Origin: Streptomyces alboflavus
GTDB lineage: Bacteria > Actinomycetota > Actinomycetes > Streptomycetales > Streptomycetaceae
Assembly (NCBI RefSeq): GCF_000716675.1
Contig: NZ_JNXT01000050.1
Coordinates: 1-61,698, forward strand
Direction: 5' to 3'
Length of the DNA stretch: 61,698 bases
Shown here in pieces: positions 23,686 to 32,243 of this stretch. The notes under the pieces are model-generated. The model did not search any database and was not told the origin of the DNA. It worked only from the letters and a program-made list of their open reading frames with translations. A program made the translations under genes and the position numbers. Numbering within the stretch: position 1 is the first letter of the stretch; the number at the start of each line of letters is the position of its first letter.

Positions 23686-26600
23686 TCAGCCCGCCAGGCA
23701 GGACGGGCCGAGCAGCACCTTGAGGTCGCCGAAGAGCGCCGGGTCGGGCTTCACGCGGTGCCGGTCGAGCCGGAGCACGGTGGTCTTCTGGGCGCCCTGG
23801 AGCTTGATCCGCACCTCGCTGTTGCCCCGGTGGTGGCTGAGGATCTCGCCGAGGCGCGTGACCATCGGCGGGCTCACCTTCACGGTCGGGATGGTGATGA
23901 GCACGGGGGCGTTGGTCCCGGCGTTCGACAGGTCGGGGACCTGCATCTCCATGGCGACGAGGCGGGGGACGTCCTCACGCTTGTCGAGCCGTCCCTTGAC
24001 GAACACCACGGCGTCCTCGACGAGTTGCGTGGACACCAACTGGTACGTCGCCGGGAAGAACATGCACTCGATGGAGCCCGCGAGGTCCTCCACGGTGGCG
24101 ATCGCCCACGCGTTGCCCTGCTTGGTCATCTTGCGCTGGAGCCCGGAGATGATGCCGCCGATGGTGACGACCGCGCCGTCGGAGAAGTCGCCGCCGGTCA
24201 ACTGCCCGATGCCCGCGTCGGCCTTGTCCGAGAGCACGTGCTCCAGGCCGAACAGCGGGTGGTCGGAGACGTACAGGCCGAGCATCTCCCGCTCCTGGGC
24301 GAGCAGATACGTCTTGTCCCACTCGTCGTCGGAGAACTCCACGTCGAGGCCGAACCCGGGCTCGTCGGAGTCGTCCTCGCCCATCCCGCCGAAGAGGTCG
24401 AACTGCCCCTCGGCCTCCTTGCGCTTGACCGCCACCACGTTGTCGATCATCGGCTCGTACTGCGCGGTGAGGCCCTTGCGGGTGTGCCCCATCGTGTCGA
24501 ACGCGCCCGCCTTGATCAGCGACTCCGTCGTGCGCTTGTTGCACGCGGCCGCCTCCACCTTGTCCAGGTAGTCCGGGAACGAGGCGAACTTCCCCTTCGC
24601 CTTCCGCGACCGGATGATCGACTCCACCACGTTCGTGCCGACGTTGCGCACCGCCTCCAGGCCGAACAGGATCACGTCGTCGCCCTGGGCGGCGAAGTTG
24701 TGCACCGACTCGTTCACGTTCGGCGGCAGGACCTTGATGCCCATGCGGCGGCACTCGTTCAGATACACCGCCGACTTGTCCTTGTCGTCCTTCACGGACG
24801 TGAGGAGCGCGGCCATGTACTCGGCCGGGTAGTTCGCCTTCAGATACGCGGTCCAGTAGGTGACCAGGCCGTACGCGGATGAGTGCGCCTTGTTGAACGC
24901 GTATCCGGCGAAGGGCACCAGGACGTCCCACAGGGCCTGGATCGCGGCGTCCGAGTAGCCCTTGTTCTTGGCGCCCGCCTGGAAGAGGACGAAGTTCTTC
25001 TCCAGCTCCTCGGGCTTCTTCTTGCCCATCACGCGGCGCAGGATGTCGGCCTCGCCGAGGGAGTAGCCGGCGATGATCTGGGCGGCCTTCTGCACCTGCT
25101 CCTGGTACACGATGAGGCCGTAGGTGAGGCCCAGCGTCTCCTTCAGGGGCTCTTCGAGCTCCGGGTGGATCGGCGTGATCTCCTGGCGGCCGTTCTTGCG
25201 CTCGGCGTAGTTCGTGTGCGAGTTCATGCCCATCGGGCCCGGCCGGTAGAGGGCCGAGACGGCGGAAATGTCCTCGAAGTTGTCGGGCTGCATCTGGCGG
25301 AGCAGCGAGCGCATCGGGCCGCCGTCGAACTGGAAGACGCCGAGGGTGTCACCGCGGCAGAGCAGTTCGAAGGTCTTGGGGTCGTCGAGCGGAAGGCTGA
25401 GCATCTCCAGGTCGATGCCCTTGTTGGCCTTCACCATCTTGACGGCGTCGTCCATGATCGTGAGGTTGCGCAGGCCCAGGAAGTCCATCTTGAGCAGGCC
25501 GAGCGACTCGCACTGCGGGTAGTCCCACTGTGTGATCGTGACGCCGTCGGTGTGCCGCACCCAGATCGGCGCGTGGTCCACGATCGGCTCGCTGGACATG
25601 ATCACGCCGGCCGCGTGCACACCCATCTGCCGGACCAGGCCCTCCACGCCCTTGGCGGTGTCGATGACCTTCTTGACGTCCGGCTCGTTCTCGTACATCC
25701 CCCGGATCTCGCCCGCCTCGCTGTAGCGCGGGTGGGTGGGGTTGGTGATGCCGTCGAGGTCGATGCCCTTGCCGAGGACGTCGGCGGGCATGGCCTTGGT
25801 GAGCCGGTCGCCCATGGCGTAGGGGTAGCCGAGGACGCGCGCGGAGTCCTTGATGGCGTTCTTCGCCTTGATCTTGCCGTACGTACCGATCATGGCGACC
25901 TTGTCCTCGCCGTACTTCTCGGTCACGTACCGGATCACTTCGACGCGCCTGCGCTCGTCGAAGTCGATGTCGACGTCGGGCATGGAGACGCGCTCGGGGT
26001 TGAGGAACCGCTCGAAGATCAGTCCGTGCGTGATCGGGTCGAGGTCGGTGATGCCCATGGCGTACGCGACGATCGAGCCCGCCGCGGAGCCTCGGCCGGG
26101 GCCGACCGCGATGCCGTTGTTCTTGGCCCACATGATGAAGTCGGCGACCACGAGGAAGTACCCGGGGAACCCCATCTGGATGATGATGTCCATCTCGTAC
26201 TCGGCCTGCTTCTGGCGGTCCTCGGGGACACCGCCCGGGTAGCGGCGGTTCATGCCGACCCGGACCTCCTCCTGGAACCAGGTGACCTCGGTGAAGCCGT
26301 CCGGGATGTCGAACTTCGGCATGAGGTCGCGCTTCTCGAACATGCCGGTCGTGTCGATCTGCTCCGCCACGAGGAGCGTGTTGGCGCACCCCTCCTGCCA
26401 GGCGTCGGAGGAATCGACGGCGTACATCTCGTCCGTCGACTTCAGGTAATAACCCGTCCCGTCGAATCGGAAGCGGTCCGGATCCGAAAGGTTCTTGCCC
26501 GTCTGAATGCACAGCAGCGCGTCGTGCGCCGTCGCCTCGTGCGCGTATGTGTAATGCGAGTCATTCGTCACCAGCGGCGGAATGCCCAGCTTCTTGCCGA

Positions 26601-27225
26601 CCCGCAGCAGGTCCTCACGGACCCGGCGCTCGATGTCGATGCCGTGATCCATCAGCTCCAGGAAATACCGGTCCTTGCCGAAGATGTCCTGGTATTCCGA
26701 AGCCGCCTTCACCGCCTCGTCGAACTGCCCGAGACGCAGTCGCGTCTGCAGCTCACCCGAAGGGCACCCGGTCGAGGCGATCAGCCCCTCCGACCACTGG
26801 GAGATCGTCTCCTTGTCCATCCGGGGCCACTTCTGCAGCCAGCCCTCGGCGTACGCGTCCGAGGACAGGCGGAACAGGTTGTGCAGGCCGGTCTGGTTCG
26901 CCGCCCAGATCGTCTTGTGCGTATAACCACCCGAACCGGACACGTCGTCGCGCTTCTGGTGCGGCTGGCCCCACTGGATCTTCCGCTTGTTGCGCCGCGA
27001 CTCCGGCGCCACGTACGCCTCGATCCCGATGATCGGCGTGACCCCCGCCTTCTTCGCCGAATGGAAGAAGTCGTACGCCCCGTGCAGGTTGCCGTGGTCG
27101 GACATCGCGATGTGCGTCATGCCCATCTCGTTGCACGCGTTGAACATGTCCTTCAGCCGCGCGGCACCGTCCAGCAGCGAGTACTGGGTGTGGACGTGCA
27201 GGTGCGTGAAGGGCGGCTTCGACAC
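23686..27225 (-). CDS. dnaE: DNA polymerase III alpha subunit (DnaE1)
   Basis: 1179 residues, the replicative polymerase. N-terminal PHP domain with HLHVHTQYSLLDG (about 8-20), SDHGNLHGAYDF and TNDSHYTYAHE; polymerase core with GPGRGSAAGSIVAYAMGITD and the catalytic aspartates in MPDVDIDFDERRR (about 415-427); HhH and OB regions toward the C-terminus (IGGIISGLQRKMTKQGNAWA). GTG start with GGAGG 8 bases upstream. Single gene, divergent from DUF2252 and closed by the terminator at 23608. All PHP histidines look kept, as in DnaE1 polymerases with intrinsic proofreading, which is family knowledge. Confidence 0.98.
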   Translation of the reverse strand: MSKPPFTHLHVHTQYSLLDGAARLKDMFNACNEMGMTHIAMSDHGNLHGAYDFFHSAKKAGVTPIIGIEAYVAPESRRNKRKIQWGQPHQKRDDVSGSGGYTHKTIWAANQTGLHNLFRLSSDAYAEGWLQKWPRMDKETISQWSEGLIASTGCPSGELQTRLRLGQFDEAVKAASEYQDIFGKDRYFLELMDHGIDIERRVREDLLRVGKKLGIPPLVTNDSHYTYAHEATAHDALLCIQTGKNLSDPDRFRFDGTGYYLKSTDEMYAVDSSDAWQEGCANTLLVAEQIDTTGMFEKRDLMPKFDIPDGFTEVTWFQEEVRVGMNRRYPGGVPEDRQKQAEYEMDIIIQMGFPGYFLVVADFIMWAKNNGIAVGPGRGSAAGSIVAYAMGITDLDPITHGLIFERFLNPERVSMPDVDIDFDERRRVEVIRYVTEKYGEDKVAMIGTYGKIKAKNAIKDSARVLGYPYAMGDRLTKAMPADVLGKGIDLDGITNPTHPRYSEAGEIRGMYENEPDVKKVIDTAKGVEGLVRQMGVHAAGVIMSSEPIVDHAPIWVRHTDGVTITQWDYPQCESLGLLKMDFLGLRNLTIMDDAVKMVKANKGIDLEMLSLPLDDPKTFELLCRGDTLGVFQFDGGPMRSLLRQMQPDNFEDISAVSALYRPGPMGMNSHTNYAERKNGRQEITPIHPELEEPLKETLGLTYGLIVYQEQVQKAAQIIAGYSLGEADILRRVMGKKKPEELEKNFVLFQAGAKNKGYSDAAIQALWDVLVPFAGYAFNKAHSSAYGLVTYWTAYLKANYPAEYMAALLTSVKDDKDKSAVYLNECRRMGIKVLPPNVNESVHNFAAQGDDVILFGLEAVRNVGTNVVESIIRSRKAKGKFASFPDYLDKVEAAACNKRTTESLIKAGAFDTMGHTRKGLTAQYEPMIDNVVAVKRKEAEGQFDLFGGMGEDDSDEPGFGLDVEFSDDEWDKTYLLAQEREMLGLYVSDHPLFGLEHVLSDKADAGIGQLTGGDFSDGAVVTIGGIISGLQRKMTKQGNAWAIATVEDLAGSIECMFFPATYQLVSTQLVEDAVVFVKGRLDKREDVPRLVAMEMQVPDLSNAGTNAPVLITIPTVKVSPPMVTRLGEILSHHRGNSEVRIKLQGAQKTTVLRLDRHRVKPDPALFGDLKVLLGPSCLAG

Positions 27226-27442
27226 GACGTTGGCCTCCGGGGGAGCTCTGCGGGTGGCGTGGGTGGACAGCGTGGAAGTCTAATCCGCGCGACTGACATC
27301 GAGGGCTCATACCGTGGCGCGCAGCGCCTCGATGAGGGGTGGTGGCCGGGTGGCGGGAGGGCGGGCACTCGGGAGTACGGTCGGGCGTTGAGAAGAGGGC
27401 GGACGACCGTCCCCCATGTCATGCACCAGGAGGCACCCCGCG

Positions 27443-28771
27443 ATGTCGGTCCCGCAGCCCACCGCCGACCAGCGCGGCGAGGAGATCCTCGCCGTCTTCG
27501 ACACCGCGTTCGGCGAGCTGCTCGCCGCCGACCCCGCCGCGTTCCGGGTGAAGTTCCGGAAGATGGCGGCCTCGGCCTTCGCGTTCTACCGCGGCACGGC
27601 GTGCCTCTTCTACCACGACCTGGGCCGCGACCAGCACGCCGGTCCGTACGTGGACGACCGCACCGGCCGGGTCTGGATCCACGGCGACCTGCACGCCGAG
27701 AACTTCGGCACGTACATGGACTCCCAGGGCCGCCTGATCTTCAACGTCAACGACTTCGACGAGGCGTACGTCGGCCCCTTCACCTGGGACCTGAAGCGCC
27801 TCGCGGCCTCCCTGGCCCTGATCGGGTACACGAAGGCGCTGAGCGACGAGCAGATCACGTCCCTGGTGCGCACGTACGCCGCGGCGTACCGCGAGCGGGT
27901 CCACGACCTCGCGACGGGCGCCAAGAGCGACGAGGTGCCGCCCTTCACCCTCGACACGGCCCAGGGCCCGCTCCTGGACGCCCTGCGCGCCGCCCGCTCC
28001 CTGACCCGCTTCGAGCTCCTGGACTCGATGACGGAGATCCGTGACTTCGAGCGCCGCTTCGCGCCGGGCGGCGGCTCCATCGAGCTGGACGCGGCCACGC
28101 GGTACAAGGTCCTGGCGGCCTTCGACGGCTATCTGGAGACGCTGCCCGAGTCGTCCCTGGCCCGCCCCGACTCCTACCGCGTGAAGGACGTCGTGGGCCG
28201 TCGCGGCATCGGCATCGGCTCCGCCGGGCTGCCGTCGTACAACATCCTCCTGGAGGGCAACAGCGACGCCCTGGAGAACGACGTCGTCATCTATCTGAAG
28301 CAGGCCCAGACCCCGGCCGTCTCCCGGCACATCACGGACCCCGCGGTCCGCGGCTACTTCCAGCACGAGGGCCACCGCACGGTCATCTCGCAGCGGGCCC
28401 TCCAGGCGCACGCCGACCCCTGGCTCGGCTGGACCGAGCTGGACGGCGCGGGCCAGCTCGTCGCCGAGGTCTCGCCGTACGCGGTCGACCTGGACTGGTC
28501 GGACATCGACGACCTGGACGAGATCTCCTCCGTGGTGGCCGACCTGGGCCGGGCCACGGCCACGATGCACGCGGCCGCGGACGACGAGAGCGGCCACTCG
28601 GAGCTGGTGCCGTTCTCCACGGAGCGGGCCATCGACGCCGCCATCGCGGCCGACGAGGGCGGCTTCGGCGACCTCCTGGTGGACTTCGCGCACGAGTACG
28701 GCGCGCGGGCCCGCGCGGACCACCAGATCTTCGTCGACCTGTTCCGCAATGGCCGGATCCCCGGCCTTTAG
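27443..28771 (+). CDS. DUF2252 family protein, kinase-like fold
   Basis: 442 residues from the ATG at 27443 (AGGAGG 10 bases upstream); an in-frame ATG 27 bases earlier has no ribosome site. DUF2252 proteins look like phosphotransferases: HGDLHAENFGTYMD (the HxDxHxxNFG catalytic-loop-like motif, about 77-90) and FNVNDFDEAYVGPFTWDLKR (the metal-binding DFD-like segment). The C-terminal third is helical with PFSTERAID. No biochemical role is known for the family. It is followed 42 bases later by a membrane-protein gene, with a hairpin between. Confidence 0.88.
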   Translation: MSVPQPTADQRGEEILAVFDTAFGELLAADPAAFRVKFRKMAASAFAFYRGTACLFYHDLGRDQHAGPYVDDRTGRVWIHGDLHAENFGTYMDSQGRLIFNVNDFDEAYVGPFTWDLKRLAASLALIGYTKALSDEQITSLVRTYAAAYRERVHDLATGAKSDEVPPFTLDTAQGPLLDALRAARSLTRFELLDSMTEIRDFERRFAPGGGSIELDAATRYKVLAAFDGYLETLPESSLARPDSYRVKDVVGRRGIGIGSAGLPSYNILLEGNSDALENDVVIYLKQAQTPAVSRHITDPAVRGYFQHEGHRTVISQRALQAHADPWLGWTELDGAGQLVAEVSPYAVDLDWSDIDDLDEISSVVADLGRATATMHAAADDESGHSELVPFSTERAIDAAIAADEGGFGDLLVDFAHEYGARARADHQIFVDLFRNGRIPGL

Positions 28772-28791
28772 CGGCCCGCCATGTGATTCAT

Positions 28792-28812
28792 AGGGACCCT
28801 TTAGGGGTCCCT
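28792..28812 (+). promoter_or_regulatory. Hairpin covering the ribosome site of the next gene
   Basis: AGGGACCC (28792-28799) pairs with GGGTCCCT (28805-28812) around TTTAG, ending 1 base before the ATG at 28814. The ribosome site AGGGG (28803-28807) falls in the loop and right arm. Could be a weak terminator for the DUF2252 gene or a translational control element. Confidence 0.5.
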
Positions 28813-28813
28813 T

Positions 28814-29530
28814 ATGACAGCTCATGGCACACTCGCTTGCGCGATGGACATATCCGGGACCCAGATCAGAGTGGTGCGCGCGGCACTGTTCACGGCACTC
28901 GTCGTGATGCTGTCCGCCGCGTCGCACATTCTGCTGTCCCGGGCCCCGCTGCCGCTCACCACCTGCCTCGCCGTCACGGCCGGCGTGTACGTGATCGCGT
29001 ACGCCCTGGCGGGCCGCGAGCGCGGGTTCGGCCGCATCGCCGCCCTGCTGATCCCGCTTGAGCTGGCCGCCGACACCGTCTTCACGTCGGGCCAGCACGT
29101 CTGTTACGGCCAATCGGGCGGCCCCGTCACGGGCCCCTTGCGGTCCTTCGGCGTGGACGTGCTGTGCGGCGGCACCAGCGTCGGCACCCCGCTGGCACGG
29201 ATGGCGGGCGGCGAGAGCCACGGCGCCGCCGCCCTGCTCGCCGACGGCGGCCCGGCCACGGCCTGGCTGCTGCTCGGCGCGCACGTCGGCGTCGGGCTGC
29301 TCGCGGCGGCCTGGCTCGGGCGGATGGAGCGGGCCGTGGCGGGGCTCCTGCGGGCCGCGGCCGCGGCGACGTTCCGGCCGCTGCTGCTCGCGGTCGCCGC
29401 GGTGACCCGGCGGATCGAGCCGGTGCGCAGGCTGCCGCACCCCGCCCGCCGGACGCCGGTCGTGCGCACCCGGCTGCTCGTGCACTGCGTGGGACGGCGT
29501 GGACCGCCGTGCTCGGCCCTCTTCGCCTGA
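28814..29530 (+). CDS. Hypothetical multi-pass membrane protein
   Basis: 238 residues (228 from the ATG at 28844, which lacks a ribosome site). Five hydrophobic segments (about residues 21-40, 47-66, 72-88, 140-162 and 170-190) and an Arg-rich C-terminal tail ending with two Cys. A long loop after segment three holds two cysteines, HVCYGQSGG and VDVLCGGTS, probably outside the cell. It is 42 bases upstream of a membrane-anchored thioredoxin-fold protein, so a shared extracytoplasmic redox or metal task is plausible. No family recognised. Confidence 0.78.
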   Translation: MTAHGTLACAMDISGTQIRVVRAALFTALVVMLSAASHILLSRAPLPLTTCLAVTAGVYVIAYALAGRERGFGRIAALLIPLELAADTVFTSGQHVCYGQSGGPVTGPLRSFGVDVLCGGTSVGTPLARMAGGESHGAAALLADGGPATAWLLLGAHVGVGLLAAAWLGRMERAVAGLLRAAAAATFRPLLLAVAAVTRRIEPVRRLPHPARRTPVVRTRLLVHCVGRRGPPCSALFA

Positions 29531-29572
29531 GCACAGCCGACCGTCCCCCTGTCACACCCACGGAGAACCACC

Positions 29573-30391
29573 ATGAGCAAGCGCAACAGCCAGGCCGCGA
29601 AGCAGGCCGCCCGCGAGCGGATCCGCGCCCAGCAGGAAGCCGAGCGCAAGCGCGAGAAGCGCAAGCGGTCCATCATCGTCGGCACGTCCATCGTCGGCGT
29701 CCTCGCCCTCGCGGGCGGCGTCTCGTACGCCGTCATGCAGAGCAACAAGCCCGACTACTGGGACGACGCCAAGAACCAGAAGCTCGTCAAGCCCGCGAAC
29801 ACCTCCGGCAAGGACGGCACGACCGTCGTCGTCGGCAAGGCGAGCGCCAAGAAGACCCTGAAGGTCTACGAGGACCCGCGCTGCCCGATCTGCGCGAGCT
29901 TCGAGCAGGCCGTCGGCCCGACGGTCGAGAAGGACATCAAGGACGGCAAGTACAAGGTCCAGTTCGTCGGCGCGACGTTCCTGGACAACAACATCCCGGG
30001 CGAGGGCTCCCGCAACGCGATGAGCGCGCTCGGCGCCGCCCTGAACGTCTCCCCTGACGCCTTCCTCGCCTACAAGAAGGCGCTGTACTCGGCGGACAAC
30101 CACCCGAGCGAGCAGGACGACAAGTTCAAGGACGACTCGTACCTGCTGGAGGTCGCGAACGAGGTGCCCGCGCTCAAGAAGAGCGACGCCTTCAAGAAGG
30201 CCGTCAAGGACGGCACGTACGACCGCTGGGCCCTGGCCATGGGGCAGGCGTTCCAGGACGACAAGGACGGCGTCGAGGGCACCCCCGCGTTCGTCATGGA
30301 CGGCAAGCAGCTCAAGGGCTCCGACGGCAAGAACGCGCCGATGTCAGTCGCGGACTTCAACAAGGCCGTGGACGCCGCGCTGAAGGCCTGA
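29573..30391 (+). CDS. Membrane-anchored DsbA-like thioredoxin-fold protein
   Basis: 272 residues. A very basic cytoplasmic N-terminus (1-32), one membrane helix (about 33-54) and an outside thioredoxin-fold domain of the DsbA/VKOR-partner type. The redox motif is CPIC (Cys104-Cys107) within KVYEDPRCPICASFEQAVGP, and the cis-Pro loop is GTPAFV (Thr237-Pro238). The fold includes an inserted helical domain (about 140-215). It probably oxidises or isomerises disulfides in secreted proteins. GGAGA lies before the ATG. A terminator follows. Confidence 0.9.
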   Translation: MSKRNSQAAKQAARERIRAQQEAERKREKRKRSIIVGTSIVGVLALAGGVSYAVMQSNKPDYWDDAKNQKLVKPANTSGKDGTTVVVGKASAKKTLKVYEDPRCPICASFEQAVGPTVEKDIKDGKYKVQFVGATFLDNNIPGEGSRNAMSALGAALNVSPDAFLAYKKALYSADNHPSEQDDKFKDDSYLLEVANEVPALKKSDAFKKAVKDGTYDRWALAMGQAFQDDKDGVEGTPAFVMDGKQLKGSDGKNAPMSVADFNKAVDAALKA

Positions 30392-30428
30392 TCCAGAGTT
30401 ATCACGCAAGCGCAGTAGGCGTGTTGCG

Positions 30429-30465
30429 GAAGAGCGGGCGAACTTTCGGTGGTCGCCCGCTCTTC
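30429..30465 (+). terminator. Terminator after the DsbA-like gene
   Basis: A 13-bp stem GAAGAGCGGGCGA (30429-30441) pairs perfectly with 30453-30465 around an 11-base loop, 30 bases before phoD. Confidence 0.82.
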
Positions 30466-30494
30466 GCCGTTACCGGTCCGTAGGGTAGCCCCTC

Positions 30495-32189
30495 GTGACC
30501 AGTCGAAGAGACAACTACCCCGCGCCCGCTGAGGACTCCGGCACACCGTCCGCCGCCCTCACGCCGCGCCGCCGCACCGTCGTCAAGGCCGCGGCCGCCA
30601 CCGCCGCCCTCGCCGCCCCGCTCGCGGCGGCCCTGCCCGCCCGCGCCGCCACGGGACCGGCCTTCCTGCACGGCGTCGCCTCCGGTGACCCGCTGCCCGA
30701 CGGCGTCCTGCTGTGGACGCGGATCACGCCGACGCCCGAGGCCGTGCCCGGATCCGGCAAGGGGCCGGACACCGAGGTGCGCTGGGAGATAGCCGAGGAC
30801 AAGGGCTTCAGCAAGGTCGTGGGCCGCGGCTCGACCGTCGCGAAGGCGGCGGGCGACCACACCGTCAAGGCCGATGTAAGGGGCCTGCGCCAGGCGACCA
30901 CCTATTACTACCGCTTCTCCGTAGGCAGCGATTCGCCGGTGCGCTCCCCCGTGGGCCGCACCCGGACCGCCCCCGCCCACGAGGCCGCCGCGCCCGGCAT
31001 CCGCTTCGGCGTCGTGTCGTGCTCCAACTGGGAGGCCGGGTACTTCTCCGCGTACCGCCACCTCGCCGCCCGCACCGAGCTGGACGCGGTCCTGCACCTC
31101 GGCGACTACCTGTACGAGTACGCGTCCGGCGGCTTCGCCTCGTCCGGCGACGTCGTGCGCGAGCACCAGCCGAAGCACGAGATCCTCACCCTCGCCGACT
31201 ACCGGACCCGGCACGGCGCCCACAAGACCGACGCCGACGCGCAGGCCATGCACGGCACCCACCCGGTCATCGCGATCTGGGACGACCACGAGGTCGCCAA
31301 CGACGCCTGGTCGGGCGGCGCGGAGAACCACAGCCCGGAGACCGAGGGCCCCTGGGCCGCGCGCGTGGCCGCCGCCAAGCAGGCGTACTTCGAGTGGATG
31401 CCGGTGCGCCCGGCCACCGAGGGCACCGTCTACCGGCGCCTGCGCTTCGGCAAGCTCGCCGACCTGCACCTGCTCGACCTGCGCTCGTTCCGCTCGCAGC
31501 AGGCGAAGGTCGGCAGCGGCGACGCCGACTCGCCGGACCGCACGATCACGGGCCGCGCCCAACTGGACTGGCTGAAGGCGGGCCTTGCCGCGTCGGACGC
31601 CGCGTGGAAGCTGGTCGGCACGTCGGTGATGATCTCGCCGGTCGCGTTCGGCTCGCTGCCCGCGTACCTCCTGAAGCCCCTCGCGAAGCTGCTCGGCCTG
31701 CCCGAGGGCGGCCTCGCCGTCAACACCGACCAGTGGGACGGCTACACCCACGACCGCAAGGAACTCATCGGGCACCTGCGGGACAAGAACATCCGGAACA
31801 CCGTCTTCCTCACCGGTGACATCCACATGGCGTGGGCCAACGACGTGCCGGTGACCGCTGCCACGTACCCGGCGTCGCCGTCCGCGGCCACGGAGTTCGT
31901 CGTCACGTCCGTGACGTCCGACAACGTCGACGACTTCCTGAACGTCCCGCCGCAGACCCTGTCCCTGGTCGGCGTCGCCGCAGTCAAGGCCGCCAACCGC
32001 CATGTGAAGTGGCTGGACATGGACTCCCACGGGTACGGCGTCCTGGACGTCACGGCGGAGCGCTCGCAGATGGACTACTTCATCGTCTCCGACCGCACGG
32101 ACCCCAAGGCGACGTCGAAGTGGGCGCGTTCGTACCGCACACTCACCGGCACCCAGAAGGTGGAGCGGGTGCAGTCGCCGGTGCGCTGA
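30495..32189 (+). CDS. phoD: Secreted alkaline phosphatase D
   Basis: 564 residues. A twin-arginine signal ([20 protein letters not shown], about 25-44) is followed by AARA-type cleavage (LPARAATG), so the protein is exported folded via Tat. The PhoD N-terminal domain ([20 protein letters not shown]) precedes a metallophosphatase core with [20 protein letters not shown] and TGDIHMAW carrying the metal ligands. It is a calcium/iron phosphodiesterase-monoesterase. No clear PHO box is seen in the 103-base upstream gap. Next gene is a Ser/Thr kinase. Confidence 0.95.
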   Translation: MTSRRDNYPAPAEDSGTPSAALTPRRRTVVKAAAATAALAAPLAAALPARAATGPAFLHGVASGDPLPDGVLLWTRITPTPEAVPGSGKGPDTEVRWEIAEDKGFSKVVGRGSTVAKAAGDHTVKADVRGLRQATTYYYRFSVGSDSPVRSPVGRTRTAPAHEAAAPGIRFGVVSCSNWEAGYFSAYRHLAARTELDAVLHLGDYLYEYASGGFASSGDVVREHQPKHEILTLADYRTRHGAHKTDADAQAMHGTHPVIAIWDDHEVANDAWSGGAENHSPETEGPWAARVAAAKQAYFEWMPVRPATEGTVYRRLRFGKLADLHLLDLRSFRSQQAKVGSGDADSPDRTITGRAQLDWLKAGLAASDAAWKLVGTSVMISPVAFGSLPAYLLKPLAKLLGLPEGGLAVNTDQWDGYTHDRKELIGHLRDKNIRNTVFLTGDIHMAWANDVPVTAATYPASPSAATEFVVTSVTSDNVDDFLNVPPQTLSLVGVAAVKAANRHVKWLDMDSHGYGVLDVTAERSQMDYFIVSDRTDPKATSKWARSYRTLTGTQKVERVQSPVR

Positions 32190-32243
32190 AAAGCCCAATG
32201 AGTTGGGCCGACAGACGCCCGTACACCCCCTACGCTGTCGGCC

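Noticed and set aside
24883..28044. 1053-codon plus-strand frame across dnaE into DUF2252
   Set aside because: Antisense to conserved DnaE motifs and out of frame with the DUF2252 gene.
30402..32198. 598-codon minus-strand frame opposite phoD
   Set aside because: Antisense of clear PhoD motifs; composition typical of GC shadow frames.
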